In this document: piece after piece, positions 1 through 8,101 of the stretch
Layout of the letters: every line of letters begins with the position of its first letter
Position numbering within the stretch: the stretch's first letter is position 1
The notes under the pieces: generated by a model
Seen by the model: the letters and a program-made list of their open reading frames with translations, nothing else
Database searches by the model: none
What the model was told of the DNA's origin: nothing
Source: DASUFH01 sp036274645
GTDB taxonomy: Bacteria > Acidobacteriota > Terriglobia > 20CM-2-55-15
Direction of reading: 5' to 3'
DNA: 10,729 bases
NCBI GenBank assembly: GCA_036274645.1
Contig: DASUFH010000204.1
Span: 1 to 10,729 of the forward strand
Program-made: the position numbers and the translations under genes

Positions 1-19
1 GAGGTCCAGACTTCACGGA

Positions 20-1666
20 CTAGTCGAAATCCCCGTATCCGCCATCATGACCGTGCGGCATGGCGGGCGCGGCTTTCTTCTTTTCAGGGGCGTCTGTGAT
101 ACAGGCCTCGGTGGTCAGCAACAGGCCGGCAATCGAAGCGGCGTTCTGCAACGCCACCCGGACCACTTTCGTAGGATCGATGACGCCGGCCTTGACCATA
201 TCGACAATTTCTTCGCTGTCAGCGTTGAAACCAATCGTCGGTTCGGATTCACTGCGAACCTTGTCGACGATCACCGCGCCGTCGTATCCGGCATTGCGCG
301 CGATCATACGCAGCGGCTCCTCGATGGCCCGCCGGATGATTCCGGCTCCGGTCTTCAGGTCGTCTTCGAGCGACTTCATCAGACGGTCGACGGCCTTCTG
401 CCCGCGAAGCAACGCAACGCCGCCCCCCGGAACGATACCCTCTTCCACCGCCGCTTTTGTCGCGTGCAGCGCGTCTTCGACGCGGGCCTTGAGCTCTTTC
501 ATCTCCGTTTCGGTGGCCGCGCCCACCCGGATGACGGCGACGCCTCCCGCGATCTTGGCCAGCCGCTCCTGAAGCTTCTCGCGATCGTAGTCCGACGTGG
601 TTTCCTCGATCTGCGCGCGGATCTGCTTGACGCGCCCTTCGATTGCGGGCTTCTTGCCTTTCCCTTCGATAATCGTCGTGTTGTCTTTGTCGATGACGAC
701 CTTCTTGGCGCGCCCCAGATCGGCAATCTTGACGTTTTCGAGCTTGATTCCGAGGTCTTCGGTAATGGCCCGTCCGCCCGTCAGCGTCGCGATATCCTCC
801 ATGATGGCCTTGCGGCGATCACCGAAAGCGGGCGACTTGACCGCCGCCACCTTCAGTGTCCCCCGGATCTTGTTGACCACCAGGGTTGCCAGCGCCTCGC
901 CTTCGAGCTCTTCCGCGATGATCATCAGGGAACGCCCTTCGCGCGACACCTGCTCGAGCAGCGGAATAAGATCACGCATGACGCTGATCTTCTTTTCATG
1001 CAGAAGGATCAACGGCTCTTCGAGCACGGCCTCCATCCGATCGGGATTGGTCACGAAGTAGGGTGACAGATACCCGCGATCGAACTGCATGCCTTCGACG
1101 AATTCGAGTTCGGTCTTCATCGATCGGGCTTCTTCAACCGTCACGACGCCGTCCTTGCCGACCTTTTCCATCGCCTCGGCGATGAGTTCGCCGATTTTCC
1201 GATCGCTGTTGGCCGAAACGGTTGCGATCTGTTCCTGCTCCTTGTGGCTCTTCACCGGCCGGGAGATTCGTTTGAGTTCGTCCACAACGGTTTCAACCGC
1301 GCGGTCGATGCCGCGCTTGAGGTCCATTGGATTGGCGCCGGCCGCGACGTTGCGAATCCCCTCGCGATAAATGGCCTGGGCCAGAACAGTTGCGGTCGTT
1401 GTGCCGTCGCCGGCGAGGTCGCTGGTCTTGCTCGCGACTTCACGCACCATTTGCGCGCCCATGTTTTCCCATCGGTCCGACAACTCGATTTCCTTGGCGA
1501 CAGTCACTCCGTCCTTTGTGACCAGAGGCGATCCAAATTTCCGGGCCAGCACCACATTGCGGCCCTTGGGGCCAAGCGTCACCTTCACCGTGTCCGCAAG
1601 CGCATTAACGCCGCGCAGCATCGCGCCGCGCGCATCCTCACGGTAAACAAGGTCTTTTGCAGCCAT
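20..1666 (-). CDS. groEL: Chaperonin GroEL (Hsp60), solo copy without adjacent groES
   Basis: This is the 60-kDa subunit of the ATP-driven cytosolic folding chamber, which normally works with a GroES lid. The 548 residues match the family's usual length. Visible signatures are the nucleotide-binding VTLGPKGRNVVL (residues 29-40), DGTTT (87-91, with D87 at the E. coli position), the VEDALHATKAAVEEG stretch near residue 398 that holds the catalytic Asp, and the following GIVPGGG. The ATG is supported by AAGGAG (complement of 1674-1679) 7 nt upstream. No groES lies upstream: the next gene in the same direction is clpB, so this is either a secondary groEL or one separated from its partner. The C-terminus ends MPHGHDGGYGDFD and lacks the usual GGM repeats. 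Regulation is probably by HrcA through the CIRCE in the leader. The family call is certain; the role as main or extra copy is not known. Confidence 0.98.
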   Translation of the reverse strand: MAAKDLVYREDARGAMLRGVNALADTVKVTLGPKGRNVVLARKFGSPLVTKDGVTVAKEIELSDRWENMGAQMVREVASKTSDLAGDGTTTATVLAQAIYREGIRNVAAGANPMDLKRGIDRAVETVVDELKRISRPVKSHKEQEQIATVSANSDRKIGELIAEAMEKVGKDGVVTVEEARSMKTELEFVEGMQFDRGYLSPYFVTNPDRMEAVLEEPLILLHEKKISVMRDLIPLLEQVSREGRSLMIIAEELEGEALATLVVNKIRGTLKVAAVKSPAFGDRRKAIMEDIATLTGGRAITEDLGIKLENVKIADLGRAKKVVIDKDNTTIIEGKGKKPAIEGRVKQIRAQIEETTSDYDREKLQERLAKIAGGVAVIRVGAATETEMKELKARVEDALHATKAAVEEGIVPGGGVALLRGQKAVDRLMKSLEDDLKTGAGIIRRAIEEPLRMIARNAGYDGAVIVDKVRSESEPTIGFNADSEEIVDMVKAGVIDPTKVVRVALQNAASIAGLLLTTEACITDAPEKKKAAPAMPHGHDGGYGDFD

Positions 1667-1706
1667 CGTCGTTCTCCTTATCTAGTAGCTCTACAACTTT
1701 TACGAA

Positions 1707-1733
1707 TTAGCACTCTCATGATGCGAGTGCCAG
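1707..1733 (-). promoter_or_regulatory. CIRCE operator (HrcA binding site) of groEL
   Basis: On the plus strand the left arm is TTAGCACTC (1707-1715), an exact match to the CIRCE arm. A 9-nt spacer follows, then GAGTGCCAG (1725-1733), which matches 6 of 9 positions of GAGTGCTAA. Arm length, spacing and position in the groEL leader are those of the classical HrcA operator, which represses chaperonin genes until heat titrates HrcA. hrcA itself is not in the window. Confidence 0.93.
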
Positions 1734-1763
1734 ATCATAGCGAAGTCCATCGCGGGGTTTCAA
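1734..1763 (-). promoter_or_regulatory. Sigma70-type promoter of groEL
   Basis: Read on the minus strand there is a TTGAAA -35 box (complement of 1758-1763), an 18-nt spacer and a TATGAT -10 box (complement of 1734-1739). The -10 box ends exactly where the CIRCE begins, so transcription would start inside the operator near 1727. This is the expected geometry for HrcA blocking initiation. The leader would be about 60 nt. Confidence 0.8.
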
Positions 1764-1770
1764 GCGCAGG

Positions 1771-1843
1771 AAATGGGGACCAGGAAACAAAACGCATCCA
1801 CAGGATTGTTGCATCCCTGGCGGAAGCATCGGAGTCCCCATCT
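1771..1843. repeat. Loose inverted repeat between groEL promoter and REP-like pair
   Basis: AAATGGGGAC (1771-1780) is complementary at 9 of 10 positions to GTCCCCATCT (1834-1843). CCAGG (1780-1784) and CCTGG (1816-1820) could extend the structure inside it. CCCCA (1836-1840) can also pair with TGGGG (1849-1853). It may be the outer part of the same dispersed repeat as the palindromes at 1852-1941, because the motif CGGAGT occurs in both. No protein-coding signal is seen here. The loop is long, so a hairpin in RNA is uncertain. Confidence 0.35.
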
Positions 1844-1851
1844 GCTTGTGG

Positions 1852-1941
1852 GGGCGGTCTATGACCGCCCAGTGTTTCGGAGTGAATTCTTGTAAAACCC
1901 GGGCTTCCACTCCGGAAGATCGGGCGGTCATAGACCGCCCG
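1852..1941. repeat. REPIN-like pair of inverted palindromes
   Basis: Two 19-bp palindromes flank a 51-bp core. Copy A is GGGCGGTCTATGACCGCCC (1852-1870) and copy B is GGGCGGTCATAGACCGCCC (1922-1940). Each has an 8-bp stem and 3-nt loop, and B is the exact reverse complement of A. B gains one more pair (C1921/G1941). Inside, TTTCGGAGTG (1875-1884) pairs at 9 of 10 positions with CACTCCGGAA (1908-1917), so the unit can fold as one long cruciform. The whole lies in the clpB-groEL spacer, about 28 bp past the clpB stop. It could end or stabilise the clpB transcript, but there is no T-run, so it is not a classical terminator. The architecture is that of REP/REPIN elements; membership of a genome-wide family is inferred. 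Confidence 0.75.
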
Positions 1942-1968
1942 ACAGCAAACGGCAATTCAGAGAGAAAC

Positions 1969-4563
<2,595 letters not shown>

Positions 4564-4613
4564 GCGAATTCCCCTCCCTATGCTTCGGTCCAGCGGCGCA
4601 ATACTGATGAAAG

Positions 4614-4642
4614 GTCCTCTTCCGGCCGTGCCGGAAGAGGAC
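4614..4642 (-). terminator. Strong hairpin between hsp20 and clpB (attenuator or weak terminator)
   Basis: GTCCTCTTCCGGC (4614-4626) and GCCGGAAGAGGAC (4630-4642) form a perfect 13-bp stem with a 3-nt loop, beginning 9 bp past the hsp20 stop. On the minus strand only CTTTC follows, so the U-tract is short and termination is probably partial. Because clpB follows in the same direction and no convincing promoter is seen in the 88-bp gap, the hairpin may set the hsp20:clpB ratio or protect the hsp20 3' end. Confidence 0.6.
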
Positions 4643-4651
4643 GTCCAGGAC

Positions 4652-5095
4652 TCACTCTCCGATCTTGATCTGCTTCAGCTTGACCTGATCCTTCTTGGGA
4701 AGCGCGATCGTCAGGACGCCATCCTTGTAGTCGGCGCGAATCTTGTCGTCGTCGACGGTCGTCGGAATGGAGAACGCCCGGCTGAATGTCCCGTAGGAGC
4801 GCTCGATCCGGTGATAGTTGTCCTGTTTGGTCTCCTTCTCAAACTTCCGCTCCCCCTTGAGAGTCAGGACGTTGTTCTCCAGATTGAGAACGATGTCCTT
4901 GCGGTCGATTCCCGGAAGTTCCGCTTTGACCATGATTTCGTTTTCCGTCTCGTAGATGTCGACGGAAGGGCTCCAACTGGTTGTTGCGGCAGGCTCGTCG
5001 GAGCCCCATCCGCGACCGGCATCCTCAAACAATCGGTTCATCCGGCCCTGCAGCGTATTCAAATCCCGAAATGGATCCCATCGACTGATTGCCAT
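4652..5095 (-). CDS. hsp20: Small heat-shock protein, Hsp20/alpha-crystallin family
   Basis: This is an ATP-independent holdase that binds unfolding proteins and hands them to DnaK/ClpB or GroEL. The 147 residues are typical. The short N-terminal arm opens MAISRWDPFRDLNTLQ, a common start for bacterial class A Hsp20. The alpha-crystallin domain spans about 41-135 (WSPSVDIYE; VKAELPGIDRKDI; YKDGVLTIALPK with the conserved GVL at 126-128). The C-terminal IxI anchor is IKI (143-145), which docks into a neighbouring subunit in oligomers. A GGAGG (complement of 5108-5112) lies 12 nt before the ATG, a little far; AGGG is nearer. It is followed by clpB and groEL in the same direction, consistent with a joint disaggregation and refolding role. 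Confidence 0.96.
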   Translation of the reverse strand: MAISRWDPFRDLNTLQGRMNRLFEDAGRGWGSDEPAATTSWSPSVDIYETENEIMVKAELPGIDRKDIVLNLENNVLTLKGERKFEKETKQDNYHRIERSYGTFSRAFSIPTTVDDDKIRADYKDGVLTIALPKKDQVKLKQIKIGE

Positions 5096-5136
5096 TGTCC
5101 CTGTAGACCTCCGTCTCTAAAGTTTAGCGATTACGA

Positions 5137-5165
5137 ATCATAAGAAGTGAGTGAGTTATTGTCAA
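5137..5165 (-). promoter_or_regulatory. Near-consensus sigma70 promoter of hsp20
   Basis: On the minus strand TTGACA (complement of 5160-5165) is followed by 17 nt and TATGAT (complement of 5137-5142). The -35 matches consensus fully and the -10 matches 5 of 6, with ideal spacing. The -35 box overlaps the stop codon of the upstream methyltransferase gene (5162-5164). The leader would be about 35 nt. No CIRCE is present, so this promoter is not visibly HrcA-controlled, nor does it look like a sigma32 promoter. Confidence 0.85.
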
Positions 5166-6334
5166 TATAGAATTTCAAGGACAAAACACTTTAGATACAA
5201 CGTCTCAGGGATGGTCAGGACAACCGGATGGTCCGGGGCCTGCATCCTTCTTTCGAGTACTCGGACCCTTCGGCCGGCATCCGTTGCGGCTTCGGCCAGC
5301 ATTTCGGCAAACAGTCCTTCGGAGATGTGATGCGAGCAGCTGCAGGTGACCAGGATCCCCCCATCCGACAGGAGTCTCATCGCGCGGTTGTTGATCTCCC
5401 GGTAACCCCTCAGCGCGGCCTCGATACTGTCCTTATTCTTGGCGAAGGCGGGAGGATCGAGAACGATGGTGTCGTACCGGACGCCGGCCGAGAACTGCTC
5501 CCGGAGAAAATCGAACACATTCGCCTGAATCACGCGCACATTCGGAATGTGATTACTCTCGACGTTCCGCGTCGCCAGCCGGGCCGCGGCGGCGGAGATT
5601 TCAACCGCTTCGACTTCGGCGCACACATCCGCCAGGTGAAGCGCGAATCCGCCCACATAACTGAAGGCGTCGAGAGCGCGCCCGCGCGCATAACGGGCAG
5701 CGGCCCGCCGGTTTTCACGTTGATCGAAATATCCACCGGTCTTCTGTCCTCCGGCCAGCGCAACGTGAAGGTCCTTTCCGTCGTCGCGAATGGTGATGAT
5801 TTCGGGAATGGGTTCGCCCCGGACACGCTGCTCAAGGGGAAGACCCTCAAGTTCGCGAACCTTGTTATCATTTCGAAACAGAATGGAGCGCGGCTGGTAT
5901 TCCTCTTGAAGAACTTCAGTGATGAGCGGTTCCAGGCGATCGGAGGCCTGGATCAGACTCTGGACGACCAACCGGTCACCGTAACGGTCCACGATGAGTC
6001 CCGGAAAGAAGTCCCCTTCGGCGTAGACCCGGCGACTGAACATGGGATCGACGCCAAGGCGCGCGCGGAGCGTGGTGGCGGCAGCCAGACGACGCCGGAA
6101 GAATGCGGCGTCGACGACCGCCGGACCGCGAGCGACGAGGCGCAGGGCAATCTGGGACTGGCCGCTGTAGAAGGCCTTGCCCACCAAAGCTCCGCGTTCG
6201 TCGCGCACGGCGGTAACGGCCCCCGGCTCCGTATCCACGGAAACGACATCACCACGGTAGATCCAGACATGTCCGCGCCTGACGCGCTCAACGCCTCGCC
6301 TGCGGATCCGGACTTCCCCCACTTCCAATTCCAT
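5162..6334 (-). CDS. rlmI: Class I rRNA (cytosine-C5)-methyltransferase, RlmI family
   Basis: Members use S-adenosylmethionine to make 5-methylcytosine in 23S rRNA (C1962 in E. coli). Numbered from the ATG, the 390 residues show an N-terminal PUA-like domain (about 1-70, with RGHVWIYRGDV), a central RlmI-type segment (YAEGDFFPGLIVDRYGD; GQKTGGYFDQRENR at 196-209), SAM motif I DAFSYVGGF (222-230), the acidic VEISAAA, motif IV LDPPAF (292-297) and CSCSHH (331-336). C333 aligns with the catalytic cysteine in the family's SCS motif. A TTG two codons upstream (6338-6340) would give 392 residues; ATG at 6332-6334 is preferred because GGG lies about 6 nt before it. The gene diverges from queA with 41 bp between the starts. 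The rRNA target position is inferred from the family. Confidence 0.92.
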   Translation of the reverse strand: MELEVGEVRIRRRGVERVRRGHVWIYRGDVVSVDTEPGAVTAVRDERGALVGKAFYSGQSQIALRLVARGPAVVDAAFFRRRLAAATTLRARLGVDPMFSRRVYAEGDFFPGLIVDRYGDRLVVQSLIQASDRLEPLITEVLQEEYQPRSILFRNDNKVRELEGLPLEQRVRGEPIPEIITIRDDGKDLHVALAGGQKTGGYFDQRENRRAAARYARGRALDAFSYVGGFALHLADVCAEVEAVEISAAAARLATRNVESNHIPNVRVIQANVFDFLREQFSAGVRYDTIVLDPPAFAKNKDSIEAALRGYREINNRAMRLLSDGGILVTCSCSHHISEGLFAEMLAEAATDAGRRVRVLERRMQAPDHPVVLTIPETLYLKCFVLEILY

Positions 6335-6375
6335 CTTCAACCCATAACGCCGGGTTTCTCATTGGACTGAGCCCC

Positions 6376-7599
6376 ATGCGCCTTTCTGATTTCGACTACG
6401 ATCTGCCCGCCGAACTGATTGCGCAGCGGCCGGCCCGCCCGCGGGACGCCGCGCGCATGCTGACGCTGGACGTTCCCACGGGGGCCCTCAACGACCGGTT
6501 GTTTGGCGATCTTCCGGACACCCTCCGCCCATCGGACACGCTAGTTCTCAATGATACGCGTGTCATTCGAGCTCGCATGCGTGGCCTTCTGGAGCGCGCA
6601 AACGGAACAACGCGGCCTGTCGAGATCTTCTTTGCTGAACCGGCCGCAGGCGCTGCTGAACCGGCCGCAGGCGCTGCTGAACCGGCCGCAGGCGCTGCCG
6701 AACCGGCCGCAGGCGCTGCCGAACCGGCCGCAGGCGCTGCCGAACCGGCCGCAGGCGCTGCTGAACCGGCCGCAGGCGCTGCTGAACCGACCGCAGGCGC
6801 TGCCGAACCGGCCGCCGGCGCCTGGCGGGTCTTGTCCCGGCCGGGGAGGCGGATTCGTGAAGGTGACCGCGTCCTTTTCCCGGGCGGCGCTCGGGGTGTT
6901 TTTCTCGACGGCGCGTCCGATGGCGGGCTGCGGCTGATGACGGTCGAATCTTCCGGGGACCTGACGTCCTGGCTGGATCAGTACGGCGAAACGCCGATCC
7001 CGCCCTACATTTCCCGGACATCGCCATCATCGTCCGGGCAAACCAACGACGACGCGGATTATCAAACCGTTTTCGCCAGCGTCCCCGGGGCGGTGGCGGC
7101 GCCGACCGCGGGCCTGCACTTCACTGAAGAAACGCTTCAGGCCATTCGCGCCCGCGGCATACGCATCGCGCACATCACACTGCATGTTGGCATTGGCACG
7201 TTTCTTCCGGTGCGAACCAATGATCCTCGCGACCATGCGCTGCGCCCCGAGAGGTTTGAACTCTCGGCGGCCGCCGCCGACACACTCGAAACTGCGCGGC
7301 GGGAGGGCGGACGGATCGTGGCGGTGGGAACGACGGTGACCCGAACGCTCGAATACGTCATTGCACGCCATAACGCGTTCAAACCGGATTCCGGCGAAAC
7401 AGACCTGTTCATTCTTCCGGGACACCGGTTCCGCGCGGTCGACACACTGCTCACCAACTTTCACCTGCCACGATCCACCCTGCTCATGCTCGTGGCCGCT
7501 TTTGCCGGTCGCGACACGATACTTCGGGCATACCAACACGCTGTGGACCGGCGCTATCGCTTTTACAGCTACGGCGATTGCATGCTGATTTCGCGCTGA
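6376..7599 (+). CDS. queA: tRNA preQ1-34 S-adenosylmethionine ribosyltransferase-isomerase QueA, with nine-copy heptapeptide insertion
   Basis: QueA transfers and isomerises the ribosyl part of SAM onto preQ1 at the wobble base of GUN-anticodon tRNAs, giving epoxyqueuosine. Family signatures run through the protein: MRLSDFDYDLP at the start, LVLNDTRVIRARM (56-68), PPYI (209-212), YQTVFASVPGAVAAPTAGLHF (229-249), HVGIGTF (270-276), TNFHLPRSTL (360-369) and YRFYSYGD (394-401). It has 407 residues against about 345 usually. The excess is residues 87-149, nine tandem AEPAAGA units between VEIFF and WRVLSRPGRR. Removing them leaves 344 residues, and the reading frame is intact on both sides. In the usual DHxMHxE motif this protein has DHALRPE (286-292), so the second His is Arg. 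No strong Shine-Dalgarno precedes the ATG (the TGAG of GGACTGAG at 6365-6372 is the best). Other que genes are not in the window. Confidence 0.97.
   Translation: MRLSDFDYDLPAELIAQRPARPRDAARMLTLDVPTGALNDRLFGDLPDTLRPSDTLVLNDTRVIRARMRGLLERANGTTRPVEIFFAEPAAGAAEPAAGAAEPAAGAAEPAAGAAEPAAGAAEPAAGAAEPAAGAAEPTAGAAEPAAGAWRVLSRPGRRIREGDRVLFPGGARGVFLDGASDGGLRLMTVESSGDLTSWLDQYGETPIPPYISRTSPSSSGQTNDDADYQTVFASVPGAVAAPTAGLHFTEETLQAIRARGIRIAHITLHVGIGTFLPVRTNDPRDHALRPERFELSAAAADTLETARREGGRIVAVGTTVTRTLEYVIARHNAFKPDSGETDLFILPGHRFRAVDTLLTNFHLPRSTLLMLVAAFAGRDTILRAYQHAVDRRYRFYSYGDCMLISR
6634..6822 (+). repeat. In-frame 21-bp tandem repeat, 9 copies, inside queA
   Basis: Nine exact-length 21-bp units run from 6634 to 6822 without interruption. 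Each codes AEPAAGA; unit 8 codes AEPTAGA through one G-to-A change at 6790. Units differ only at a few bases: the first codon is GCT in units 1-3, GCC in 4-6, GCT in 7-8 and GCC in 9, and unit 9 also has wobble changes at its end. The pattern suggests recent block duplication by slippage or recombination. Because 21 is a multiple of 3, copy-number change would not break the queA frame. Each unit contains CGGCCG and a small GCC-GCA-GGC dyad that could favour slippage. Confidence 0.97.
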
Positions 7600-7618
7600 A
7601 TCCGGCCCCTCTGCGGAA

Positions 7619-7634
7619 AGCGCCTTCGAGCGCT
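7619..7634 (+). terminator. Weak hairpin after queA
   Basis: AGCGC (7619-7623) and GCGCT (7630-7634) pair around a CTTCGA loop, 19 bp past the queA stop. The stem is only 5 bp and no T-run follows, so it is at most a poor terminator. The rest of 7600-7678 shows no other gene-like feature; CCTTA/TAAGG near 7645-7676 is a further short dyad. Confidence 0.25.
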
Positions 7635-7678
7635 CAACCCAACTCCTTAGCCAGAAGACAGTTAAGGCGCAACGAAGG

Positions 7679-7706
7679 TTGACAGCGGAAGGCGTTTTTG
7701 TATAAT
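7679..7706 (+). promoter_or_regulatory. Fully consensus sigma70 promoter of the cold-shock gene
   Basis: TTGACA (7679-7684) and TATAAT (7701-7706) are both perfect matches with a 16-nt spacer. Transcription would begin near 7713, giving a leader of about 94 nt. Such a strong promoter with a long leader fits a cold-shock gene controlled mainly after transcription. Confidence 0.88.
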
Positions 7707-7712
7707 GCCGAC

Positions 7713-7806
7713 GTTCAAGACTCTGCGGATCACAGGTTGGTCATTTTTTCAAGACCGTCGGCCGTGAAAATTCCGCAGAACGCCTTTCTGCAAAGGAGTC
7801 TGAGCG
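7713..7806 (+). promoter_or_regulatory. Structured leader of the cold-shock mRNA, candidate RNA thermosensor
   Basis: Three pairings can be read. P1: TCTGCGGA (7722-7729) with TCCGCAGA (7772-7779), 8 bp, closing a 42-nt domain. P2: GCAGA (7775-7779) with TCTGC (7787-7791). P3: CCTTT (7783-7787) with AAAGG (7792-7796) around a CTGC loop, which would bury part of the Shine-Dalgarno AAGGAG (7793-7798). P2 competes with both P1 and P3, so the leader could switch between forms that hide or free the ribosome site. Long switching leaders are known for E. coli cspA; that this one responds to temperature is inference. Confidence 0.5.
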
Positions 7807-8016
7807 ATGAGCCACGAAATGGGCAAGGTCAAATGGTTCAACAATAAAAAGGGATTTGGCTTCATCGAGAGAGCCTCTGGGGGGGACGTCTTTGTTCACT
7901 ACTCAGCCATTCTCAGTGAAGGCTATAAGACTCTGAAGGAAGGCGAAAGCGTGAAATTTACTATCACGGAAGGCCCCAAGGGATTCCAGGCGGAGAACGT
8001 CGAGAAGGCGACCTAG
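7807..8016 (+). CDS. csp: Cold-shock domain protein (CspA family)
   Basis: This is a single-domain OB-fold nucleic-acid chaperone that binds single-stranded RNA/DNA and melts mRNA structure. The 69 residues are the standard size. Motifs are GKVKWFNNKKGFGFI (6-20) including RNP1 KGFGFI (15-20), and RNP2 VFVHY (28-32), followed by GFQAENV near the end. The ATG is backed by AAGGAG (7793-7798) 8 nt upstream; the internal ATG at 7819 would give the shorter MGKVKWF form and lacks such a site. Which paralogue this is (cold-induced, growth-related or stationary phase) cannot be told from the sequence. Confidence 0.97.
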   Translation: MSHEMGKVKWFNNKKGFGFIERASGGDVFVHYSAILSEGYKTLKEGESVKFTITEGPKGFQAENVEKAT

Positions 8017-8024
8017 TGATTACG

Positions 8025-8037
8025 CCGCGCGACGCGG
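8025..8037 (+). terminator. Short GC hairpin after the cold-shock gene
   Basis: CCGCG-CGA-CGCGG forms a 5-bp all-GC stem 8 bp past the stop. AATATTCTCTCC follows rather than a T-run, so it is a weak candidate terminator. The 246-bp gap up to 8262 otherwise holds only the doubtful small ORF and the palindrome at 8209-8224. Confidence 0.3.
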
Positions 8038-8101
8038 AATATTCTCTCCGGATGCGCCCGCGATCTGTCGGCCGCGCATCGTGGCGCCGGGAGCGTCGAC
8101 G

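Noticed and set aside
5228..6370. 380-codon plus-strand ORF opposite the methyltransferase gene
   Set aside because: It is an antisense shadow of a clearly recognised RlmI-family gene. Its product matches no family and such long antisense frames are common in GC-rich DNA.
6634..6822. CRISPR-like array
   Set aside because: The units are directly adjacent with no spacers and are in frame in a coding gene; this is a minisatellite, not a CRISPR.
6551..6937. Alternative 128-codon plus-strand frame through the queA repeat
   Set aside because: Open only because a 21-bp repeat stays open in several frames; the queA frame has conserved motifs on both sides.
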